This document shows, in pieces, positions 42,815 to 50,523 of a stretch of 64,000 nt of DNA. Source of the DNA: CAJBVW01 sp964457335 (GTDB lineage Bacteria; Myxococcota_A; UBA796; SXON01). The position numbers were made by a program, and so were the translations under genes. Below the pieces are notes generated by a model. It saw only the letters and a program-made list of their open reading frames with translations. It was not told the origin of the DNA and made no database searches. The DNA is taken from assembly GCA_964457335.1 (NCBI GenBank), contig CAYWGD010000018.1:20487-84486 (forward strand), in the 5' to 3' direction. Positions within the stretch are counted from its first letter, which is position 1. Each line of letters starts with the position of its first letter.

Positions 42815-44140
42815 TTGCTCCTCGCCCTGCTGCTCGGCTGCGCCCGCGATCTCGTCGCGCCCGCGGCCGACGCTCCCACCTGGCACGCCGACGTGGCGCC
42901 GATCGTCGCCGAGCACTGCGGCTCCTGCCACGCCGCCGGGGGCGTCGCGCCGCTCGCGCTCGACACGTTCGCGTCGGCCGCCCCCGTGGCGACGAGCCTG
43001 GTCGCGGCGGTCGACGCCGGGACGATGCCGCCCTGGGGCGCGGAGTCGACCGACGAGTGCGCGCCGCGCTTCGGCTTCCAGGACGACATCCGGCTGACGG
43101 AGGACGAGAAGGGGGTCCTGCGGGCCTGGGCGGACGCGGGCGCGCCCGAGGGCGATCCCGCCGCCGCGGCGCCGTTGCCGGAGCCGTTGGAGCTCGGGCT
43201 CCCCGACGCCGACCTCGAGCTCACCCCGGACCAGGGCTACGCCACCTCGGGTGACGCCGACGAGTTCCGCTGCTTCTCGCTCGACCCGTCGCTGGACGAG
43301 GACCGCTGGCTGACCGGGCTCCAGGTCGTGCCCGAGAACGAGGCGGTGGTCCACCACGTGATCGTCTTCTCGGATCCGCTCGGGCGCAGCGCGGCCGAGG
43401 TGGGGCCCGACGGCAGCTACGACTGCTTCGGCGGGAGCGGCGTGCCCGGCAGCCTGCCCCTCGGCGCGTGGGCGCCCGGCGCGTTGCCGTTCCGGGCCCC
43501 CGAGGGCACGGGCATCCGCGTCACGGCCGGGTCGCGGCTCGTGATGCAGGTGCACTACCACCCGTCCGGCGAGCAGGCCGCGCCCGACGCGACCACGCTG
43601 CAGCTGCGCTGGGCGGAGGGGCCGCCGGAGCGCGAGGCCGTGCTCGCGCTCCTCGGGAACGCCGCCGACCGGAGCGAGGGCCTCCTCCCGGGCCCCGACG
43701 ACGGCGCGAGCCCGGAGTTCCGCATCCCCGCCGGGGCGGCGGACCACACCGAGACCATCGAGTACACGCTGCCCCTGGGCGCCTTGTCCGTCTTCTCCGT
43801 CGCCACGCACATGCACTACATCGGCACGGACATGCTCGTGGAGGTCGAGCACGCCCGACCGACCGCCGCGGAGGGCGACGGCCCGGAGTGCCTCCTGCAG
43901 ACGCCGCGCTGGGACTTCGACTGGCAGCGCGGCTACGCCTACGACGCGCCGCTCGACGAGGTCCCCACCATCCGCGCCGGCGACGTGATCCGCCTGCGCT
44001 GCACCTACGACAACACGCTCGACAACCCTGGCACCCGCGCCGCGCTCGAGGACGCCGGCCTCGACGCGCCGGTCGACGTGCTCCTCGGCGAGGAGACGCT
44101 CGACGAGATGTGCCTCGTGGCGTTCGGGATCGTGTTGTAG
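42815..44140 (+). CDS. lipoprotein with N-terminal CxxCH domain and copper type II (PHM/DBH-like) monooxygenase fold
   Basis: About 441 residues. A short cytochrome-c-like part near the N-terminus has EHCGSCHAAGGVAPLALD. The remainder matches the two-domain copper hydroxylase fold: the CuH-type pair VVHHVIVFSDP, the CuM-type VMQVHYHPSG, and a further HMHY segment (VATHMHYIGTDM). Such fusions occur in Myxococcota and relatives. The TTG at 42815 has GGAGG six bases upstream and gives the short lipoprotein signal LLLALLLGC; GTG 42800 is the alternative start. Role unknown; probably an extracytoplasmic copper oxygenase or electron-transfer protein. Confidence 0.82.
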   Translation: MLLALLLGCARDLVAPAADAPTWHADVAPIVAEHCGSCHAAGGVAPLALDTFASAAPVATSLVAAVDAGTMPPWGAESTDECAPRFGFQDDIRLTEDEKGVLRAWADAGAPEGDPAAAAPLPEPLELGLPDADLELTPDQGYATSGDADEFRCFSLDPSLDEDRWLTGLQVVPENEAVVHHVIVFSDPLGRSAAEVGPDGSYDCFGGSGVPGSLPLGAWAPGALPFRAPEGTGIRVTAGSRLVMQVHYHPSGEQAAPDATTLQLRWAEGPPEREAVLALLGNAADRSEGLLPGPDDGASPEFRIPAGAADHTETIEYTLPLGALSVFSVATHMHYIGTDMLVEVEHARPTAAEGDGPECLLQTPRWDFDWQRGYAYDAPLDEVPTIRAGDVIRLRCTYDNTLDNPGTRAALEDAGLDAPVDVLLGEETLDEMCLVAFGIVL

Positions 44141-44147
44141 GACGCGG

Positions 44148-45119
44148 CTACTTCGCCGCCACCGCGCCCCGCGCGTGCGACCACGGGTGCAGGACCACGT
44201 CGCCGCGGCCCGCGCGTCGCAGCGGGCTCAGGTCATGGCCCGGCACGATCGTCACGTCGGGGTTCTCCTTCGAGAACGCCGCCAGCTGGCCCAGCGCGGC
44301 GCGCGCCGCGGGGCCGTCCACGCTGACGAAGGGCAGCCCGATCGTGCCCGACCGGAGGTTCCCCTCGGCCCACGCCACGTCGCCGGCGAGGAGCACCGGG
44401 CCCTCGGGGAGCCGCACGAGCAGCGAGACGTGGCCGGGCGTATGGCCCGGCGTCGACACGACGAGGACCGAGCCGTCGCCGAGCAGATCGATGGCGCCGG
44501 GGAAGGGGCCGAAGGGCGCGCTCGCGCCGAAGTCCAGCGGCCGGAAGTGCACGTCGTCGTACTCGCCCGGGACGAAGTTGTACTTGGGGGACCCCGTGCC
44601 GTAGGTGATCTCCACGCGGTCGGCGATCACCTCCGCGCGCGGGAACTCCTCCACGGCGCCCACGTGCTCGGGGTGGAAGTGCGAGACGACGATGCCGCCG
44701 ACGGCGTCCGGGTCGAGGCCGGCGGCGCGCATCTGCGTGCGGGCGTCCTGCCCGGGGTCCTGCTCCATCGGCATGAGCCCCACCGCGTGGATCCACCCGA
44801 GGTGCTCGCCCGCGCCGCTCGCGATCTCCGAGTGGTGGCCGGCCTCGAACATCAGGAGCCCGGCCGTGGGGTGCTCGATCACGTAGGCGGGCTGGTCCAT
44901 CCAGAGGACGCCCTCGCCGCCCTCGTAGGCCATCCAGGCGTCGATCGGCAGGCGGCCCGTCTCGAAGACGTGCAGGCGGCTGGCGGTGCCGCCGCCGAGG
45001 GTGACCCGGGCGGGGCCCTCCCAGGGGATCGCGTCGCGGTCGAGCACCTGGGGGGCGGCGAGGGCGGCGAGGGCGGCGAGCGCGAGACCGGCGAGCAGGA
45101 CGGAAGGGCGGAAACGCAT
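44148..45119 (-). CDS. exported metallo-beta-lactamase-fold hydrolase (lactonase-like)
   Basis: 323 residues. Signal peptide MRFRPSVLLAGLALAALAAL. Metal motif is HFHPEH at 147-152, i.e. HxHxEH in place of the usual HxHxDH. Further ligands fit STPGHTPGHVS (H226/H230), GDVAWAEGN (D247) and IVPGHDLSPL (H294). The pattern resembles AHL/other lactonases rather than beta-lactamases. Divergent from a MarR regulator with a palindromic gap, which suggests substrate-responsive control. The Glu for Asp change may alter metal affinity. Confidence 0.88.
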   Translation of the reverse strand: MRFRPSVLLAGLALAALAALAAPQVLDRDAIPWEGPARVTLGGGTASRLHVFETGRLPIDAWMAYEGGEGVLWMDQPAYVIEHPTAGLLMFEAGHHSEIASGAGEHLGWIHAVGLMPMEQDPGQDARTQMRAAGLDPDAVGGIVVSHFHPEHVGAVEEFPRAEVIADRVEITYGTGSPKYNFVPGEYDDVHFRPLDFGASAPFGPFPGAIDLLGDGSVLVVSTPGHTPGHVSLLVRLPEGPVLLAGDVAWAEGNLRSGTIGLPFVSVDGPAARAALGQLAAFSKENPDVTIVPGHDLSPLRRAGRGDVVLHPWSHARGAVAAK

Positions 45120-45131
45120 GATGACCTCCGG

Positions 45132-45161
45132 GTCGAGAATCTCGTTCTTGAGTTTCTCGAC
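45132..45161. promoter_or_regulatory. candidate MarR operator in the divergent MBL/MarR gap
   Basis: Perfect 8-bp inverted repeat: GTCGAGAA (45132-45139) and TTCTCGAC (45154-45161), 14-nt spacing, within an unusually AT-rich 97-bp intergenic region (45120-45216). Position next to the MBL-fold gene start (45119) fits autoregulation and repression by the neighbouring MarR protein. Confidence 0.6.
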
Positions 45162-45216
45162 ATCGAGATAAATCGGAGCAGGTTAGGCGTCAAGCATCTT
45201 CACGTCGAGAGGCTTC

Positions 45217-45735
45217 ATGGGCGGCGAAACCCCGGACAACACCGACCCCGTCGAGGCGATCGTCGCGCAGTGGCGCCGCGAGCGGCCGGATCTCCCGCTC
45301 CGGGCGATGCGGATCTTCGGCCGGCTCGGGCGGCTGGGCGGGATCGGTCGGCGGCTCGTCGAGGACGGGCTCGCCCCCTTCGACCTCAAGCTCGGCGAGT
45401 TCGACGTCCTCGCCGCGCTCCGCCGCGCGGGGCCGCCCTTCCAGCTCAACCCGACGGACCTCTACAAGACGATGATGTTGTCCTCGGGGGCGATGACGAA
45501 CCGCCTCGATCGGCTCGAAGCCGCGGGCCTCGTCCGGCGCCTCCCCGACCCGCACGACCGCCGCGGCACGATCGTCGCGCTCACCGACGAGGGGCGGGCG
45601 CGCGTCGACGCCGCCGTCACGGCCCACGTCGAGAACGAGGAGCGCCTCCTCGCGGCGCTCTCCGCGCGCGAGCAGGAGCAGCTCGACGCGCTGCTCAAGA
45701 AGATGAGCGCCGCCGCGGAGGGCCTCGGCGGGTGA
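45217..45735 (+). CDS. MarR-family transcriptional regulator
   Basis: 172 residues. Winged helix with the recognition region LSSGAMTNRLDRLEAAGLVRR and the wing LPDPHDRRGTIVALTDEGRA, followed by a C-terminal helix for dimerisation. The N-terminal PLRAMRIFGRLGRLGGIGRRL helix is typical. MarR proteins usually repress a divergent gene and release on small-molecule binding; the divergent partner here is the exported MBL-fold hydrolase. Confidence 0.95.
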   Translation: MGGETPDNTDPVEAIVAQWRRERPDLPLRAMRIFGRLGRLGGIGRRLVEDGLAPFDLKLGEFDVLAALRRAGPPFQLNPTDLYKTMMLSSGAMTNRLDRLEAAGLVRRLPDPHDRRGTIVALTDEGRARVDAAVTAHVENEERLLAALSAREQEQLDALLKKMSAAAEGLGG

Positions 45736-45747
45736 GCGCCGGCTCCG

Positions 45748-46899
45748 TCAGAAGCCGACGCCGGCCTCGAGCCCCGCGTAGCTGACGATGTAGGGCTCGA
45801 TCGAGCCGGTGAACACGTCGCCGCCGAGCTTCACCTGGAGGAAGGTCCGCGAGCGGCCGTTGCGCCCGAACATGACGCCGCCTTCGCCGTACACCCCCGC
45901 GCCGAAGCCGAGGTCGTCGTAGCCGCCGATGCGCGGGCCGAGCCCGCCCCCCGCGTAGAAGGCCGTGCCGCCGCGGGAGGGGAACACCTGGAAGAGCCCG
46001 ACCTCGGTGAAGAGCATGCCCCACGGGCGCTGCTCCGAGAGGCCGAGCGGGAGCGTGAAGCCGGCGTTCACCTCGAAGAACTTGTCCTTCGACTCCTTGC
46101 GGTAGGTGAAGACGTTCGAGAGCGCGAGCTGGAAGTCGGGCCAGAGCGGCCCGTGGAGCCCGAACTTGAAGCCGATGGCCGTGTCGTCGAGCGCCTTGGC
46201 GCGCGTGCGGGCGCGGGAGGAGACGGGCTCGTCGTCGTCGGGGGCGGTGATCTCCACCGGCGGGGCCGTCGCCTCGGGGGGCGGCGCCGCGGCGGCGGGC
46301 ACCCGATCCAGCGGGACCCGGGTGGCGAGGGCGCGCGCCACGCGCTCGAACAGCGGCGAGAGGGCGTCGAAGCCGGGGGCCTGCGCCTCGATGCGCTGGA
46401 GGACGGCGCCGGTGGCGTCGCGCTCCATCACGGTGACGAAGATCTCCTTGTCGAGGCGCACGAGGTCGACGGTGAGCCAGCGCGCGCAGCTGAGCGCCTG
46501 GCAGGCCGCGAGCAGCCCCTTGTCGTCGGCGGCGGGGATGGCCGCGAGGACGCGGGGCTCCTCGATCGTGGGCGTGCCCGTCGCCACCTCGTAGCGGCGG
46601 CGGAAGAGGATCTCGGCGGCGCGGACCTCGGCGGCGCCGAGGTTGGCGGCGCGGATGGGGAAGAGCGCGGTCGTGGGCGGCGCCTCGACCGGCGCGGGGG
46701 CGGCCGCGGTGGGGGCCGGGGCGGCCGGCGCGGGTGCAGGAGCCGGCGCAGGAGCCGCGGACGGAGCCGCGGACGGAGCCGGCGGAGCTTCCGGGGCAGG
46801 CGTGCCGCTGGTGCCCGCGGGGGCCGGGGCCGGCGCGTCGGCGGCGGGGGTCGGCTCCTCGGCGGAGGCGAGCGCGGCGAGAAGCAAGAGGGGGAGCAT
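45748..46899 (-). CDS. exported protein with Pro/Ala-rich linker and barrel-like C-terminus
   Basis: 383 residues. Signal MLPLLLLAALASA. Residues 15-75 are a Pro/Ala-rich linker. Residues 80-200 form an alpha/beta domain (LFPIRAANLGAAEVRAAEIL, WLTVDLVRLDKEIFVTVME), similar to the periplasmic domains that precede outer-membrane barrels in this phylum. The C-terminal 150 residues alternate hydrophobic strands ending in Phe (FKFGLHGPLWPDFQLALSNV, FFEVNAGFTLPLGL, YAGLEAGVGF), the outer-membrane insertion signature. Function unknown. Confidence 0.78.
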   Translation of the reverse strand: MLPLLLLAALASAEEPTPAADAPAPAPAGTSGTPAPEAPPAPSAAPSAAPAPAPAPAPAAPAPTAAAPAPVEAPPTTALFPIRAANLGAAEVRAAEILFRRRYEVATGTPTIEEPRVLAAIPAADDKGLLAACQALSCARWLTVDLVRLDKEIFVTVMERDATGAVLQRIEAQAPGFDALSPLFERVARALATRVPLDRVPAAAAPPPEATAPPVEITAPDDDEPVSSRARTRAKALDDTAIGFKFGLHGPLWPDFQLALSNVFTYRKESKDKFFEVNAGFTLPLGLSEQRPWGMLFTEVGLFQVFPSRGGTAFYAGGGLGPRIGGYDDLGFGAGVYGEGGVMFGRNGRSRTFLQVKLGGDVFTGSIEPYIVSYAGLEAGVGF

Positions 46900-46992
46900 C
46901 GTCCCTGTGTCTCCGGGTGCTTGCAGCCTATCAAGAAACCGGTCGCGCCCGCGCCCCCCTTCGGGGCGGCCGCGGCGGGCTTCCGGCGGCGC

Positions 46993-48087
46993 TCAGACGG
47001 GCGCGGGAAAACGCGCGTCGAGCAGCGCCGCGACCTCGCCGGCCACGTCGGGCCGCGCGAGCCCGCGCGCCGCCTGCGCCATGGCCTCGCGACGGGGCGC
47101 GTCCGCCATCAGCGCCCGCACCCGGGCCACCACCGCGGGCACGTCCATCCCTTTCTCGACCACCACCTCGGCCGCGCCGGCCCGCTCGAGCCCGCGCGCG
47201 TTCTCCTCCTGGTGGTTGTCGGTCACGTTGGGCGAGGGCAGGAGCACTGACGCCTTCCCGACGGCGCACACCTCCGCGAGCGTGCTCGAGCCGGACCGGC
47301 ACAGCAGCAGGTCGGCCACCGCGAAGGCGTCGGCCATGCGGTCCTCGTAGCCCCGGAGCACCACGCCGGGCGGCAGCGCGCCGTAGGCCGCGCGCACCTC
47401 GTCCTCGTAGCGGGGACCGGTCACGTGCAGCACCTGGAAGGTCCGCTCCGGGTCGCGCGCGATGGCGATGGTGAGCTCGTTGAGCTTCGCCGCGCCCAGC
47501 GAGCCGCCGACCGCGACCAGGATCGGCCGCGCCGGGTCGAGCCCGTAGCGCCGGGCCGCGGCCGCGCGGTCCCCGGTGAGGACGGCGGGGTTCACCGGGC
47601 AGCCGACGACGCGCTTCTCGGCGGCGCCGGGGAGCCGGCCCGCCGTCTCCGGGTAGGTGAGCAGCACGAGCTTCGCCACGCGCGCGCACAGCCGGTTGGC
47701 GAGGCCCGGCGCGACGTTCGACTCGTGGATCGCGGCGGGGAGGCCGAGCGACCACGCGGCGAGGACGGTGGGGGCCATCACGTAGCCGCCCACGCCGAGC
47801 ACCATCGTGGCGCCGTCCTCGCGCAGGAGACGCCGCGCCTGCAGCACGGAGCGCAGGAGCGACCCCGCGAACTTCAGCTTCGCGCCGAGGCCCGCCCGGG
47901 GGAACTGCGCGGCGTCGACGCCGCGGAACTCGTACCCGCGGGCGGGCGCGACGCGCCCTTCGAGCCGCGCGGCGTCGCCGTAGTAGCGCACGGTGTGGCC
48001 GCGCGCGCGCAGCGCATCGCCCATCGCGAGCGCGGGGTAGACGTGGCCGCCGGTGCCGCCGCCGGCGAGGATCACGGTGTGGGGCAT
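46993..48087 (-). CDS. murG: UDP-GlcNAc:lipid II transferase MurG
   Basis: 364 residues. The N-terminal glycine loop VILAGGGTGGHVYPALAM, the acceptor-side GYVMAPTVLAAWSLGLPAAIHESN, and the UDP-binding half with VAVGGSLGAAKLNEL, LLCRSGSSTLAEVCAVGKAS and PNVTDNHQEENARGLE. It converts lipid I to lipid II at the inner face of the membrane. It stands alone here rather than in a dcw cluster, which is unusual. The ATG at 48087 gives normal length. Confidence 0.96.
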   Translation of the reverse strand: MPHTVILAGGGTGGHVYPALAMGDALRARGHTVRYYGDAARLEGRVAPARGYEFRGVDAAQFPRAGLGAKLKFAGSLLRSVLQARRLLREDGATMVLGVGGYVMAPTVLAAWSLGLPAAIHESNVAPGLANRLCARVAKLVLLTYPETAGRLPGAAEKRVVGCPVNPAVLTGDRAAAARRYGLDPARPILVAVGGSLGAAKLNELTIAIARDPERTFQVLHVTGPRYEDEVRAAYGALPPGVVLRGYEDRMADAFAVADLLLCRSGSSTLAEVCAVGKASVLLPSPNVTDNHQEENARGLERAGAAEVVVEKGMDVPAVVARVRALMADAPRREAMAQAARGLARPDVAGEVAALLDARFPAPV

Positions 48088-48132
48088 GGGCCGGCGTTCT
48101 AACCCACGGGGGGGGACGGGATAGGACGCCGC

Positions 48133-50502
48133 GTGGCAACGTCCCTCCGCTTCACCCCCGCCGCCGCGGCCGCCCTGCGCGCGGCCATCGCCGACGCCGG
48201 CGGCATCGAGGTGTTCGCGGTCGGCGACGTCGACGGGAAGGCGAACGTCGAGCGGATCGAGGTGCACGCGCGCGGGCAGGAAGGCGCGGTCGTCGCGCTG
48301 CGGTCGCGCGCGCGCGCCGGCCAGGTGGTCATCCACAACCACCCGAGCGGCGACCTCCGCCCGTCCGACCCCGACATGCGCCTCGCCGGGGTCTTCGGCG
48401 AGGACGGCGTCGGCTTCGTCATCGTGGACAACCCGGTCGGGCGCTCGAACTGGGTCGTCGAGCCGCTGCGGAAGCGCGAGGCGCCCGTCGACGCCGCGCT
48501 GCTCGACCGCTTCTTCGTCGAGGGCCTCCCGGCCATCCTCCCGGGCTGGGAGCCGCGCCCCGGGCAGCTCCAGATGGCCGAGCGCGTCGCGGTCGCGCTG
48601 TCGGAAGGGGGGCCGGTCGTGCTCGAAGCGGGCACGGGCACCGGCAAGTCGCTAGCGTACCTCGCGCCCGCCGCGCTCTGGGCGCTCGCGAACGACAAGA
48701 AGGTGGTGGTCAGCACCTACACGCGCACGCTCCAGGCGCAGCTCGTGTCCGACGACCTCCCGATGCTCACCCGCGGCATCGCGGCGCTCGGGCTGACGAA
48801 CCTCCGCACGGCCGTGCTCAAGGGCCGCAACAACTACCTGTGCCGCCGCAAGCTCGAGGCCGCCGCGGGCGACGAGGCCGTGGCGCCCATCGCGGCGTGG
48901 GCGGCGTCGAGCGCCACCGGGGACATCGCCGAGCTCGGCTTCGACGTCGAGGACGACGTGTGGGACCGCGTCGAGAGCGACACCGACCAGACGCTCCGCG
49001 CCCGCTGTCCTCACTTCAACACCTGCTTCTACTACCAGGCCCGGCGGACGGCGGCGGCGGCGCACGTCGTCGTGGTCAACCACGCGCTCCTGCTCTCCGA
49101 CCTCTCCGTCAAGCGGCAGACCGACGGCGTCGGCATCCTCCCCGCGTTCGACCGCGTCGTGCTCGACGAGGCCCACCACCTGGAGCAGGCCGCCACGTCG
49201 GTGTCGGCCGCGCGCGTCTCGGCGCTCGCGATCTCGCGCGCGATCACGCCCGTGGTCGGCCGAAACCGCCGCCCGGGCGCGCTGGAGCGGCTCGGGCTGA
49301 AGTGGCCGAAGCTCCTCGACGTGGCCGGGGAGGCCCACCAGGCCGCCACCGCGGCGCGCGACCTCGCCCGCATCGGCTTCGAGCAGCTCTCCGACGAGGT
49401 GTCGCAGCCCACCCGTGTCCGCGGCGACCCGCCGCACCTCGACTTCTTCGTCGACCTCGCCGACACGATGGAGCGCGCCGCCGCGCGGCTCGGCGCGGTG
49501 CAGGCGGCCCTGGAGGGCGAGGAGGTGAAGGTCGACGACGCCCAGCCGATCCTCGACCTCGGCCGCGCGCGGCGCCGGCTCGAGGAGGCCGCGCAGACGA
49601 CGCGCGCCTTCCTGAACGACGAGCAGGACGAGGTCCGCTGGTTCGACCCGGGGAAGACCGCGGTCGCGGCCGCGCGCGCCCCGGTCGACGTGGCGCCGTT
49701 CCTCCGCGACGTGCTCGTGGAGCGGCAGTTCGCAACCGTCCTGACCAGCGCGACGCTCGCCGTGAACGGCCGCATCGACCACTTCGTCGGCCGCACCGGC
49801 CTCGCCGACGCGGCGTTCGAGACCTTCCCGAGCCCCTTCGACTACGAGAAGCAGGCGCTCCTCGCGCTCCCGAAGGACCTCCCGCCGCCGGAGTCCCCGG
49901 CGTGGCTCGACGCGGTCGCCGACGTGCTCGTCCAGGCCATCGACGCGAGCCGCGGCGGCGCCTTCGTGCTCTGCACGAGCCACGACGCGGTGCGCACCCT
50001 GGGCGACCGCGTGCAGTCCGCCATCGGGCGCCGGCACGCCGTGCTCCGCCAGGGCAAGGGCGCGAAGGGCCGGCTCCTCCAGATGTTCCGCGAGGACCGC
50101 GGCGCCGTGCTCTTCGGCACGGACTCCTTCTGGGAGGGCGTGAGCGTGCGCGGCGACGGGCTGCGGCTCGTGGCGATCCCGCGCCTCCCGTTCCGCGTGC
50201 CGACCGAGCCCGTGTCGGAGGCCCGCTACGAGCGCATCCGCGCCCAGGGTGGCGATCCGTTCCGCGCCTACTCGCTGCCCGAGGCCGTGCTCAAGCTGCG
50301 CCAGGGCTTCGGGCGGCTCGTGCGCTCCGGCACCGACCGCGGCGCGGTGCTCGTGCTCGACCGGCGCCTGCACGAGATGTGGTACGGGCGCGTGTTCCTC
50401 CAGTCGCTGCCGAACGCGCGGCGCGTCGTGGGCCCGTCCCGCATGGTGATGGAGCAGCTGCGCGGCTTCTATGACGGGCTGCGGGAGCGCTCGGCCGGGT
50501 AG
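48133..50502 (+). CDS. JAMM/RadC-like domain fused to DinG-family helicase
   Basis: 789 residues. Residues 20-110 carry a RadC-type JAMM motif: E26, then H68-N-H70, PSGDLRP, S78 and D81. Residues 130-789 form a DinG-type superfamily 2 helicase: GTGTGKS at 167, DEAH at 345-348 and SFWEGVSVRGDGL in the second RecA-like half. DinG proteins bind a 4Fe-4S cluster by four Cys with C-x4-C-x5-C spacing. Here C237, C292 and C298 match three of them, while the second position is Thr287. So the cluster may be lost or three-ligated. GTG start at 48133. No other repair genes are adjacent; murG is divergent with a 45-bp gap. Confidence 0.88.
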   Translation: MATSLRFTPAAAAALRAAIADAGGIEVFAVGDVDGKANVERIEVHARGQEGAVVALRSRARAGQVVIHNHPSGDLRPSDPDMRLAGVFGEDGVGFVIVDNPVGRSNWVVEPLRKREAPVDAALLDRFFVEGLPAILPGWEPRPGQLQMAERVAVALSEGGPVVLEAGTGTGKSLAYLAPAALWALANDKKVVVSTYTRTLQAQLVSDDLPMLTRGIAALGLTNLRTAVLKGRNNYLCRRKLEAAAGDEAVAPIAAWAASSATGDIAELGFDVEDDVWDRVESDTDQTLRARCPHFNTCFYYQARRTAAAAHVVVVNHALLLSDLSVKRQTDGVGILPAFDRVVLDEAHHLEQAATSVSAARVSALAISRAITPVVGRNRRPGALERLGLKWPKLLDVAGEAHQAATAARDLARIGFEQLSDEVSQPTRVRGDPPHLDFFVDLADTMERAAARLGAVQAALEGEEVKVDDAQPILDLGRARRRLEEAAQTTRAFLNDEQDEVRWFDPGKTAVAAARAPVDVAPFLRDVLVERQFATVLTSATLAVNGRIDHFVGRTGLADAAFETFPSPFDYEKQALLALPKDLPPPESPAWLDAVADVLVQAIDASRGGAFVLCTSHDAVRTLGDRVQSAIGRRHAVLRQGKGAKGRLLQMFREDRGAVLFGTDSFWEGVSVRGDGLRLVAIPRLPFRVPTEPVSEARYERIRAQGGDPFRAYSLPEAVLKLRQGFGRLVRSGTDRGAVLVLDRRLHEMWYGRVFLQSLPNARRVVGPSRMVMEQLRGFYDGLRERSAG

Positions 50503-50523
50503 GCCGGGGACAGGGGCCGGAGA

